From Prosthecobacter debontii (GTDB lineage Bacteria; Verrucomicrobiota; Verrucomicrobiia; Verrucomicrobiales; Akkermansiaceae): a stretch of 17,982 nt of DNA. This document shows, one piece after another, positions 6,274-13,656 of this stretch (the stretch's first letter is position 1; every line of letters begins with the position of its first letter). Location: positions 1 through 17,982 of the forward strand of contig CAMCYT010000026.1 in NCBI GenBank assembly GCA_945885485.1, given 5' to 3'. A program made the translations under genes and the position numbers. A model generated the notes under the pieces. It saw only the letters and a program-made list of their open reading frames with translations. It was not told where the DNA came from and ran no database searches.

Positions 6274-9099
6274 TTAACTCCCCTGCGCATACGCCTCGAC
6301 CGAATCGCAGGTGCAGACGAGGTTGCGATCGCCGTGGACGTTGTCGATGCGCGCAACAGCTGGCCAGAACTTGTGATTGCGGAGGTAAGGCAGTGGGAAG
6401 GCGGCTTGCTCGCGTGAGTAAGGATGCGTCCAATCGTTTCCGCACAACACTGCACTGGTATGCGGTGCGTTTTTGAGCGGGTTATCATTTGCATCCATTC
6501 TCCCATCGATGACTTCTTGGATTTCGCCGTGTATCGAAATCATCGCATCGCAGAAGCGGTCGAGCTCAACTTTGGATTCCGATTCAGTAGGCTCGATCAT
6601 GAGTGTGCCAGTCACTGGCCATGACATGGTCGGCGCGTGGTAGCCGTAATCCATCAAGCGTTTGGCGACATCTTCCACCGTGATGCCGGATTGATCCGAA
6701 ATCGGACGAACATCAATGATGCACTCATGCGCCACCAAGCCGGTTTTTCCAGTGTAAAGGATGGGGAAAAAATTTCCTAAGCGTTTTGCCATGTAGTTCG
6801 CATTGAGAATCGCAATCTCGGTGGCGGTTCTGAGTCCGGATGCACCCATCATGGCTATATACATCCATGAAATTGTATTGATGGATGCGCTACCGTAAGG
6901 AGCAGAGCAAACAGCATGACTCTTGTCTTTCATCTCGAAGTGACCTGGAAGAAAGGGGACGAGTTGCTTCGCAACACCGATAGGGCCGACACCTGGTCCG
7001 CCACCGCCGTGGGGGATGCAGAAAGTTTTATGGAGGTTCAAGTGGCAAACATCCGCGCCGATCAAGCCTGGCGAAGTGAGTCCGACTTGCGCGTTCATGT
7101 TCGCCCCGTCCATGTAAACCTGTCCGCCGGCATCGTGGATGATAGAAGTGATCTCACGTATCGTTTCTTCGAACACGCCGTGCGTGGACGGATATGTCAC
7201 CATCAACGCGGAGAGATTGTCGCGATGCTCTTCGGTGCGCGCGATCAAATCAGCCATATCGATGTTGCCGCGCTCATCGCATTTCAGGCCGACCACTTTC
7301 ATTCCGCACATGACTGCGGAGGCAGGGTTGGTGCCGTGTGCGGAAACAGGGATGAGGCAAATATCGCGATGACCTTCGCCGCGCGATTCGTGATAACGAC
7401 GAATGGCGAGCAGACCTGCGTATTCGCCTTGTGAGCCCGCATTTGGCTGCAGCGAAACGGCCGCGAAGCCAGTGATTTCCGCCAACCAGTTTTCCAACTG
7501 CGAGAGCATTTCGATGTAACCCGTAGTTTGAGATTTCGGTGCAAACGGATGAATCGATGAAACTTCCGGCCAGCTTAGGGGAAGCATTTCAGAAGTCGCG
7601 TTGAGCTTCATCGTGCAGGAACCGAGTGCAATCATCGATTCATTGAGCGCGAGGTCTTTCGACTCCAAGCGCTTGATGTAACGCAGCATTTCCGTTTCGG
7701 AATGATAGGCGTTGAAGGCCGGCGCGGTGAGGAATTTGGAAGTGCGGTCGAACGCTGCGTCCCATTCTTTTCCGGCGACACCATCGATGCGCGAGACTTC
7801 GAAAAAACGGCACAACGACCAGATATCCTGAGAGACGACGGTTTCATCGAGAGAAATTCCAACGTGTGAATCATCGATCAAACGCAAATTAAAGCCGTGT
7901 TCTGGTGCGGCATCGACCAAAGCGTGTGCCTTATCGGTTTTGACAATGATCGTATCGAAAAACGCACCGTCCTCGATCTCGTAACCACCAGCAACCAACG
8001 CCGCTTTCAGTTCGCGTGCTTGTGAGTGGATCTTACCGGCGATCGCTTTCAAACCTTCCGGACCGTGATAGACCGCATACATCGATGCCATCACTGCCAA
8101 CAACACCTGCGCGGTGCAGATGTTAGAAGTCGCCTTGTCGCGGCGGATGTGTTGCTCGCGGGTTTGAAGGGAAAGTCGATAGGCAGGCTTACCTTGTGCG
8201 TCGATGGATACACCGATCAAGCGACCCGGCATTTTGCGTTTCAACGCGTCTTTGCAAGCCATGAAACCGGCATGCGGGCCACCGAAACCGAGCGGCACAC
8301 CAAAGCGTTGGGAAGAACCGACGCAGATATCGGCTCCGAATTCGCCAGGAGATTTAAGTAAAGTCAGCGCAAGCAGATCCGCTGCGCAGATCGTGACCGC
8401 GCCGGCGGCTTGTGATTTTTCGAAGAAGTTAGAAAAGTCGTCGATGCGCCCGCGGGTGTCTGGATATTGCACGATCACTGCGAACAGATTCTCAGTAGAA
8501 GCAGGATCGAAAGTTTGCCAATCGCCAACGATCACGTCCAGGCCAAGCGGCTCACAACGGGTTTTTACCACATCGATGGTTTGCAAATGGCAACGATCGG
8601 AAATGAAAACGGCTTTGCCTTTCGGTTTTCCGGAAAGCGCAAGCGTCACGGCCTCGGCGGCGGCGGTGCCTTCGTCGAGCAAGGACGCGTTCGCGACATC
8701 GAGTCCGGAGAGATCGGTGATAAGGGTTTGGAAATTCAACAACGCCTCCAAGCGACCTTGCGCGATCTCAGCTTGGTAAGGCGTGTAAGCCGTGTACCAA
8801 CCGGGATTTTCCAGAATGTTTCTTAAAATCACGCCCGGTGTAAGGGTGCCGTAGTAACCTTGGCCGATGAAACTTTTCAGAACTTGGTTCTGGCTCATCC
8901 ATGCACGCAGCCATGCCAGAGCTTCATGCTCGGAAAGCGCGGGCGGCAGATTCATCTCCCCTTCCATGCGGATCCCGGCAGGCACGGCTTCGGAAATGAG
9001 TTCGTCGAGCGTGCCGTGACCGACTTGTTTGAGCATCTCGGATTTCTCAGATTCTGAAGGTCCGATGTGTCGGGCGAGGAAGGATGATGTAGCGGCCAT
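6274..9099 (-). CDS. gcvP: Glycine dehydrogenase (decarboxylating), P-protein of the glycine cleavage system
   Basis: The P-protein decarboxylates glycine using PLP and passes the aminomethyl group to the lipoyl H-protein. At 941 residues it is the fused homodimeric form, with both halves: the N-terminal half begins FLARHIGPS and includes SLLDEGTAAAEA and the FGGPHAGFMA region; the C-terminal half has SLQPNAGSQGEYAGL, the SAHGTNPASA segment and the PLP-binding LNLHKTFCIPHGGGGPG with Lys691. No frameshift or missing block was seen. Start: the frame is open to 9171, but ATG 9099 gives the standard N terminus and is preceded by GAGGTG 10 bases upstream; further upstream the frame runs into a repeat. 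The T- and H-protein genes are not in this window, so gcvP is separate from them or split from a former operon. No glycine riboswitch was recognised upstream. Confidence 0.97.
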   Translation of the reverse strand: MAATSSFLARHIGPSESEKSEMLKQVGHGTLDELISEAVPAGIRMEGEMNLPPALSEHEALAWLRAWMSQNQVLKSFIGQGYYGTLTPGVILRNILENPGWYTAYTPYQAEIAQGRLEALLNFQTLITDLSGLDVANASLLDEGTAAAEAVTLALSGKPKGKAVFISDRCHLQTIDVVKTRCEPLGLDVIVGDWQTFDPASTENLFAVIVQYPDTRGRIDDFSNFFEKSQAAGAVTICAADLLALTLLKSPGEFGADICVGSSQRFGVPLGFGGPHAGFMACKDALKRKMPGRLIGVSIDAQGKPAYRLSLQTREQHIRRDKATSNICTAQVLLAVMASMYAVYHGPEGLKAIAGKIHSQARELKAALVAGGYEIEDGAFFDTIIVKTDKAHALVDAAPEHGFNLRLIDDSHVGISLDETVVSQDIWSLCRFFEVSRIDGVAGKEWDAAFDRTSKFLTAPAFNAYHSETEMLRYIKRLESKDLALNESMIALGSCTMKLNATSEMLPLSWPEVSSIHPFAPKSQTTGYIEMLSQLENWLAEITGFAAVSLQPNAGSQGEYAGLLAIRRYHESRGEGHRDICLIPVSAHGTNPASAVMCGMKVVGLKCDERGNIDMADLIARTEEHRDNLSALMVTYPSTHGVFEETIREITSIIHDAGGQVYMDGANMNAQVGLTSPGLIGADVCHLNLHKTFCIPHGGGGPGVGPIGVAKQLVPFLPGHFEMKDKSHAVCSAPYGSASINTISWMYIAMMGASGLRTATEIAILNANYMAKRLGNFFPILYTGKTGLVAHECIIDVRPISDQSGITVEDVAKRLMDYGYHAPTMSWPVTGTLMIEPTESESKVELDRFCDAMISIHGEIQEVIDGRMDANDNPLKNAPHTSAVLCGNDWTHPYSREQAAFPLPYLRNHKFWPAVARIDNVHGDRNLVCTCDSVEAYAQGS

Positions 9100-9109
9100 G
9101 ATTTCGCCA

Positions 9110-9115
9110 CACCTC
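9110..9115 (-). promoter_or_regulatory. Ribosome binding site of gcvP
   Basis: GAGGTG on the minus strand lies 10 bases before ATG 9099. It supports the 9099 start over the longer frame to 9171. It stands out because many genes in this window have no recognisable Shine-Dalgarno. Confidence 0.6.
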
Positions 9116-9166
9116 ATGCAACAGGAAAGCCCACCCTGCAACCCAGAATCTCTGTCGGGGAAAATT

Positions 9167-9312
9167 AACAAGGAGTGCGGGAGCTTACTCCCGCCTTGCG
9201 CTGGACTGAGCTTGCTCCGTTGCAGGTGGTTTGCATTTCCATAAACTCACCTAATCACCACGCGGAGCAAGCTCCGCTTCTCTGGCGGAGGCGAGCCTCC
9301 GCACTCCTGTTG
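9167..9312. repeat. Composite inverted repeat, GGAGTGCGG-head family
   Basis: Arms at 9167-9219 and 9263-9312 are imperfect reverse complements. Each arm has an AACA(A)GGAGTGCGG head, a GC-rich hairpin (left GCGGGAG-CTTA-CTCCCGC; right, read on the minus strand, GCGGAGG-CTC-GCCTCCGC) and a second part ending in GAGCTTGCTCCG. Hairpin stems differ between arms but stay paired. The about 43-base centre (9220-9262) is not palindromic. It fills the gap between the sulfatase stop and the gcvP leader. The family head differs from both the RAYT-linked repeat and the GGTAGGG repeat. Confidence 0.78.
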
Positions 9313-9328
9313 CTTTTAGACTAAAACC

Positions 9329-10810
9329 CTACTCCGGCGCTTCGATGCCCGGGATAAGGTCTTTCGGATGAATGGGTTTTCCTTCCCAGATCGGCACTCC
9401 ATCCCGATATTCCAGAATCCGATCCTTACTTTTAGGCGCATGAGGTGCTTGTTTCTCCGGGATCCATTTTTTCAAGCGCGTGATCTCGGCGACGTATTTG
9501 GAATCGCTGGCGAGGTTTTTAAATTCATTCGGATCGTTTTTCATGTCGTAGAGCTCCTCGGAGCCATCGACGTATTGAATGTAGCGCCAATCTTTATCGC
9601 GAACCGTGTTGTTGCCGGGATTGTGATTGGAAATCGCCGGCCATTCACGAGCGGTGGTCGCGTCTTTTAATTGCGGCACGAGCGAGTGACCTTCCAGTTG
9701 TTTGGGTAATGGCAATCCCGTGAGTTCACATAGCGTGGGAAAAATATCTAACAGCTCAACCGATTCCGCGCATTTCGTTCCGGTTGCGGAGCCGGGGCCA
9801 GCGAACATCAATGGCACACGGGTAGATGGCTCCCATAGCGTGTTTTTGCCAGTGATGTCTTTTTCACCAAGATGCCAACCATGGTCCGACCAAAGCACGA
9901 TGATCGTGTTCTTGGCATGCGGGGATTTTTCCAAAGCATCCAGAACCCGACCGAGTTGGGCATCCATGAAACTGATGGATGCGAGATAGGAGCGAACGAG
10001 GTTTTTCCACTCGTTTTTCTCTTTGAGAAATTTCAGTCGCGGTTCCGGAAGCTTCCAGTGCAGCCACCAGGAAGCACGCGGGGTGTCGGCTCTATCTCCC
10101 TCGATCACTTCGGGCAGCATGAGCGTTTCCTCCGGATAAAGATCCATCCATTTCTGCGTCACAAAGCAGGGAACGTGCGGAAGGAAAAAACCGGCAGATA
10201 AAAAGAACGGTTGATCAGACGGCATCGTGGCAAGTTTCTCCGCTGCCCAGCTCGCTACTTTATAATCATCCTTGTCTTCGTCTTTGTGTGGAAACACACC
10301 CCAATCGACCGCTTTCATGGGGCTCGGAGTGTTGACCAATTTTTTAGCGGGAAAAGGCGCGCCGGACACACCTGGGCCGACTTCATCCCAATCCTGCTCA
10401 CCCGCTTTGCGGCCATAGCCGCCGTGGAAAATTTTTCCCGCCATCAGGGTGCGATATCCCAGCTCACGCATATGTTCGGGCAGGGTTTTCAAATGTGCGA
10501 GCTGCGGTGTATCACGAAGAAACGGAGACAATCCGTAGATACCGGTCGAGGTCGGCCTCATTCCTGTTAGAACGCTCGTCCGCGAGGGATTACACAAGAC
10601 ACTTTGACAATGCGCGTTGGTGAAAGTCACACCCATCGCTGCGAGTCGATCAAAATTCGGCGTCTTCGCTTGCGGATGTCCGCCGAGCGGGCTCACCCAA
10701 TCGTTCAAATCATCGACGGCGATGAAGAGGATGTTGGGTCGGGTGGTTTCAGCATGAGTGACCAACAAGCCCAAACATAAAAACAATCCTACGAATACGA
10801 ATTTTTTCAT
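9329..10810 (-). CDS. Secreted sulfatase, iduronate-2-sulfatase-like (S1 family)
   Basis: The 493-residue product hydrolyses sulfate esters, probably from a polysaccharide, outside the cytoplasm. A Sec signal, MKKFVFVGLFLCLGLLVTHA, is likely cleaved after the Ala at residue 20. The sulfatase core follows: NILFIAVDDLND (metal Asp pair, residues 33-34), Cys73 in CNPSRTSVLTG (the C-x-P-S-R motif whose Cys becomes formylglycine), GKIFHG (active-site Lys and His) and LWSDHGWHLGEK (further metal ligands). The VDDLNDW and SDHGWHLGEK style resembles iduronate-2-sulfatase and related S1_7-type enzymes; exact substrate is inference. The frame continues upstream to 10903 inside the preceding gene, so ATG 10810 with its signal peptide is preferred. 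It starts 13 bases after the TMEM43-like gene ends, so the two are probably co-transcribed. No sulfatase-maturing enzyme is in the window. Confidence 0.94.
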   Translation of the reverse strand: MKKFVFVGLFLCLGLLVTHAETTRPNILFIAVDDLNDWVSPLGGHPQAKTPNFDRLAAMGVTFTNAHCQSVLCNPSRTSVLTGMRPTSTGIYGLSPFLRDTPQLAHLKTLPEHMRELGYRTLMAGKIFHGGYGRKAGEQDWDEVGPGVSGAPFPAKKLVNTPSPMKAVDWGVFPHKDEDKDDYKVASWAAEKLATMPSDQPFFLSAGFFLPHVPCFVTQKWMDLYPEETLMLPEVIEGDRADTPRASWWLHWKLPEPRLKFLKEKNEWKNLVRSYLASISFMDAQLGRVLDALEKSPHAKNTIIVLWSDHGWHLGEKDITGKNTLWEPSTRVPLMFAGPGSATGTKCAESVELLDIFPTLCELTGLPLPKQLEGHSLVPQLKDATTAREWPAISNHNPGNNTVRDKDWRYIQYVDGSEELYDMKNDPNEFKNLASDSKYVAEITRLKKWIPEKQAPHAPKSKDRILEYRDGVPIWEGKPIHPKDLIPGIEAPE

Positions 10811-10823
10811 AAATGCATTTCTC

Positions 10824-11993
10824 TTAAATCGCGAGACTGGCTTGGCTTTTCTTGTTTGCCATGAGCTTGCGAATGAGGAATGCAAAACCAACGACTGCCG
10901 CAATAGCGAGCGGAACCCCGACCAGTGGGCGGTAAAAAATCCATGCCACGGAGATAACCAGCAATGAGAGCGGCAAGCTGAGCAAGAGAGCTACGATACC
11001 CGTTCCAACCCCAACGATATTTCCGATAAACGGCACCACGTCCGCCAGCACTGAGAGCGGACGGAACAGCAGGCTGAAACCGATAAACATCAGGACGACA
11101 CCAAGCAGACGTAGCCCCCAAGTCAACATTCTGTTAGATGCATGAGCTTCTGCAAACATAGTTTCTGCAGTGACTGCGCCGCTGCTGAGCATTTCGATCG
11201 TTCCGCCAGCTTTGGCGGTGAAGGGCTCGAAGGAATTTCCTTTTTGCACGGCGATGACGCTAACCGCGCCGGGCGGTGCCGCCTCATGACTCACGCGCAT
11301 ATCACCGATGGCAGGAGTCGCCGGATCTACACCAAGGTAAAATCCCGAACCATCTTTATGTAGTTTTTTTCCGGCAATTTCCGCAGGCAACTCTGCCGGA
11401 GCCGGTGCTTGAAGTGCGGAGAAGTTATCAATCTGTCCAGCCAATCCGGGCGACAGCATGAACGCCTCCAGCTTGATGGTATCTTTCACCCACTCCGCTT
11501 CGCTGAGCGCGGGTTTGGGGTTTTTGTATTCCTTGCTTTTGTCAAAATTGGAAGAATCGATGGGCCGATCCGACCACTCTTTGACGTAATCGTAGGTCGT
11601 CACCGTTTCCTCACCGCCACCGAGCTTTTTCTTGGTCTCGGTCTTTTTCTCTTCTTTCCACTGGTAGACTTCCACTTTGCGACGAAGCTTCAAAGCCTCT
11701 GAAGTAACTTTGAACTGATCATCGGAAAGCGCGCCCTCAGAAGTAGCGCTTCCGGTAAGGTAAACCAGCTTGCCATCGTTTTGCGCGTCCACCGCATCGG
11801 CGGAAACTTTCACCACGCTGCTTGCGCCTTCTTCGAGAGTCTTCTGGGTTTTCACAGCGCGTCCCTCATTCAAGAAAAGCACAGGAAACGAAACCACGAT
11901 CAATATCAACCCGACGATAAGGCCCTTGATCGCACCACCGATTCTTCCGAACCAACCTGTGCTTGATGTGACTGTATATGAATTTTCCGACAT
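10824..11993 (-). CDS. TMEM43-family membrane protein
   Basis: The 389-residue product matches the TMEM43 (LUMA, DUF1625) family: a membrane segment near residues 20-45 (IGGAIKGLIVGLILIVVSFP) followed by LFLNEGRAVKT, a large soluble central domain with GKLVYLTGSAT, LRRKVEVYQWKE and YDYVKEW, and three hydrophobic segments at the C terminus (about residues 290-380) around GFSLLFRPLSVLADVVPFIG. These are hallmarks of the family. The human member is an inner nuclear membrane protein linked to cardiomyopathy; bacterial members have no assigned function that I know. A lysine/glutamate-rich stretch (EEKKTETKKKLGGGEE) lies in the central domain. Start: an upstream ATG at 12050 is in frame, but ATG 11993 (MSENSYTVTSSTGWFG) fits the family. 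It probably shares a transcript with the downstream sulfatase; whether they work together is unknown. Confidence 0.9.
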   Translation of the reverse strand: MSENSYTVTSSTGWFGRIGGAIKGLIVGLILIVVSFPVLFLNEGRAVKTQKTLEEGASSVVKVSADAVDAQNDGKLVYLTGSATSEGALSDDQFKVTSEALKLRRKVEVYQWKEEKKTETKKKLGGGEETVTTYDYVKEWSDRPIDSSNFDKSKEYKNPKPALSEAEWVKDTIKLEAFMLSPGLAGQIDNFSALQAPAPAELPAEIAGKKLHKDGSGFYLGVDPATPAIGDMRVSHEAAPPGAVSVIAVQKGNSFEPFTAKAGGTIEMLSSGAVTAETMFAEAHASNRMLTWGLRLLGVVLMFIGFSLLFRPLSVLADVVPFIGNIVGVGTGIVALLLSLPLSLLVISVAWIFYRPLVGVPLAIAAVVGFAFLIRKLMANKKSQASLAI

Positions 11994-12055
11994 GCTTACA
12001 CGATGCAGCGAAATGACCGTCTCGGGCAATGTGAAAATTCTGCCACGCATATCTC

Positions 12056-12260
12056 AGAGGCTGTCTGAAAAACCAAAAATAGAGGAATTTAACCGCAGAT
12101 GAACAAGATGGACGCAGATTGAAGAGTAATTAAATACTGAAGAATACAACATTTCCAATCTTCATGTGTATTCTCCATCTGCGTCCATCTTGTTCATCTG
12201 TGTTCATCTGCGGTTAAAACACTCATCCCGTTTTGCTTGCTGAATTTTCAGACAGCCTCT
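12056..12260. mobile_element. MITE-like non-coding element with 16-bp terminal inverted repeats
   Basis: Perfect 16-bp terminal inverted repeats, AGAGGCTGTCTGAAAA at 12056-12071 and its complement at 12245-12260, enclose 205 bp with no ORF. Inside is a second nested inverted repeat (12088-12119 against 12177-12218), and a small third one (AGAATACA/TGTATTCT) flanks the centre. The whole can fold into one long hairpin. The right end coincides with the stop codon of the second sulfatase gene. No clear target-site duplication was found. A non-autonomous transposable element is the best reading; a very large structured 3' region is the alternative. Confidence 0.65.
12177..12218. repeat. Inner repeat with tandem TGTTCATCTG decamers
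   Basis: The right inner arm holds two perfect tandem copies of TGTTCATCTG (12191-12210) between ATCTGCGTCCATCT and CGGTTAAA. The left inner arm (12088-12119) has the same sequence inverted but with a single decamer copy (12096-12105), so the arms differ by exactly one 10-base unit. I recall GCAGATGAACACAGAT-type repeats in many unrelated bacterial genomes; no function is known to me. Confidence 0.7.
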
Positions 12261-13585
12261 CATTTTTTCGGTTGTTGCCACGGAACGAGTTGCGCTGCGG
12301 CGAGATGGGCATCCAAGGTCGCGGTCATTTTTTGCAAGCGCTCGGGCTCGCTAGCGGCGAGGTTATTCGCCTCAAGCGGATCGATTTTCAAGTTGTATAA
12401 TTCAGCAGGGCTTTTGATATCTTCACGGATGATTTTCCAATCGCCCTCTTGCATGGCTTGCTTGGTGGTTTTCTGAAGCCACATGTAAAATTCAGGTCGT
12501 TCAAAGGCAGGTTGTTTGCCGGTTAGCAAAAGCGGCTTGAGCGAGCGACCTTCGAGCTTGAGTTCGATGGGGACTCCGCAGAGATCGGCGAGAGTTGGAA
12601 TGAGATCCATGGTCAAGGCACGGAAATCGCTTTTGGTGGCTTGGATCTTTCCCGGCCAACGAATGGATGTCGGGACTTTGATTCCTCCATCGTAAAGCGT
12701 TCCTTTACCGTCACGAAGCTGGCCGTTGTTGGCGGCATGCTTTAAATCGCCCCCATTATCCGAGGTGAAAACAACGATGGTGTTTTTGGCTTGGCCGGAT
12801 TTCTCCAACGCCGCGAGCACTTTGCCAATCCCATCATCCATGTGTTCGATGAGTGCAACGATGCCAGCACGCTTGTCTGAAATCCCTGTTTCGCGTTGTT
12901 TGACTTTTTCTAACCATTCCGGCGGCGGCTGGATCGGATCGTGTGGCGCGTTGTAGGCGAGAAATTGGAACCATGGCTTGTTAGATTTTGTGCATCGCGC
13001 TATCGATGCGATAGCCCATTCGGTGAAAAGATCAGTGGCGTGGCCCTCGGGTTCGATTTTCTCCGCATTCAAGCGCATGTAGTTTTGACCCGCGCGGGTG
13101 TGCTTCCAGTAATCGTCCATCATATCGCCGAGCCAACCGTGGAATTCATCGAAGCCGCGTTGATTCGGTAGATTTTCATCCGTCAAGCCGAGGTGCCATT
13201 TGCCGATGAGCGCGGTATGATAGCCGTTCTTTTGAAAGATCGCTGGCAGCATCGTGCTGTTCGGATCGAGATGTCCCCAATTGCCATTTTTATAATGGCG
13301 GATCACTCCGGGGACTCCGACCAACTCTGGATAGCGTCCACTCAGAAGAGCAGCGCGGGTGGGAGAACAGACACAGCTATTCGCTTGGAATTGATCGAAA
13401 CGCATGCTTTCGGAAATCAGCTTGTCGAGATGCGGTGTCCGCATATCTAAGGCTCCGTAGCTAGTGAGATCACCGTATCCCAAATCGTCAGCCATGATCA
13501 GCAAAACGTTCGGACGTGCAGTCTCTGCTTGGGATGAAACCATGAGTAAAACGAACAAAAAGACAGAGCTGAGGGTTTTCATCAT
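12260..13585 (-). CDS. Secreted sulfatase, arylsulfatase-like (S1 family)
   Basis: The 441-residue product has a Sec signal (MKTLSSVFLFVLLMVSSQA, cleaved before ETARPN) and a complete S1 sulfatase core: NVLLIMADDLGYGDL (metal Asp pair at 33-34), Cys73 in CVCSPTRAALLSGRYP (C-x-P-x-R, Cys converted to formylglycine), IGKWHLG (Lys and His), NAPHDPIQPP (His), and VVFTSDNGG (metal Asp and Asn). The C-terminal domain ends with the usual W-K-I-I / ELYNLKIDPLEANNLA segment. It resembles arylsulfatase A or N-acetylgalactosamine-6-sulfatase types rather than the iduronate-type neighbour, so the two sulfatases probably act on different linkages; the substrate is inference. It starts 71 bases from the divergent isomerase-like gene. 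Two adjacent ATG codons (13585, 13582) can start it. Its stop codon touches the terminal repeat of the element at 12056-12260. Confidence 0.95.
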   Translation of the reverse strand: MMKTLSSVFLFVLLMVSSQAETARPNVLLIMADDLGYGDLTSYGALDMRTPHLDKLISESMRFDQFQANSCVCSPTRAALLSGRYPELVGVPGVIRHYKNGNWGHLDPNSTMLPAIFQKNGYHTALIGKWHLGLTDENLPNQRGFDEFHGWLGDMMDDYWKHTRAGQNYMRLNAEKIEPEGHATDLFTEWAIASIARCTKSNKPWFQFLAYNAPHDPIQPPPEWLEKVKQRETGISDKRAGIVALIEHMDDGIGKVLAALEKSGQAKNTIVVFTSDNGGDLKHAANNGQLRDGKGTLYDGGIKVPTSIRWPGKIQATKSDFRALTMDLIPTLADLCGVPIELKLEGRSLKPLLLTGKQPAFERPEFYMWLQKTTKQAMQEGDWKIIREDIKSPAELYNLKIDPLEANNLAASEPERLQKMTATLDAHLAAAQLVPWQQPKK

Positions 13586-13656
13586 GATGTGAAATATTTT
13601 ATGGAGCGATTTTCTTAATCTTGCCAGTCCGGATTTTCATCTGGATGTTATGAGTT
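13586..13656. promoter_or_regulatory. Divergent promoter region, sulfatase / TIM-barrel gene
   Basis: Only 71 bases separate the two divergent start codons, so promoters for both genes must lie here and may share an operator. The stretch is AT-rich near the sulfatase start. No clear operator palindrome or -35/-10 pair is visible to me. Confidence 0.4.

Noticed and set aside
6274..9099. Frameshift or split in gcvP
   Set aside because: The frame is continuous for 941 residues with N- and C-terminal halves and the PLP lysine in place.
9100..9166. Glycine riboswitch in the gcvP leader
   Set aside because: The leader is short and I could not find the conserved tandem aptamer core; most of the upstream gap is the palindromic repeat at 9167-9312.
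12088..12218. Short CRISPR-like array
   Set aside because: Repeats are inverted or directly adjacent decamers with no spacers of regular length, and there are no cas genes.
9329..13585. Composite transposon carrying the sulfatases
   Set aside because: The terminal repeats at 12056-12071 and 12245-12260 enclose only non-coding DNA; no matching ends flank the sulfatase genes and no transposase is present there.
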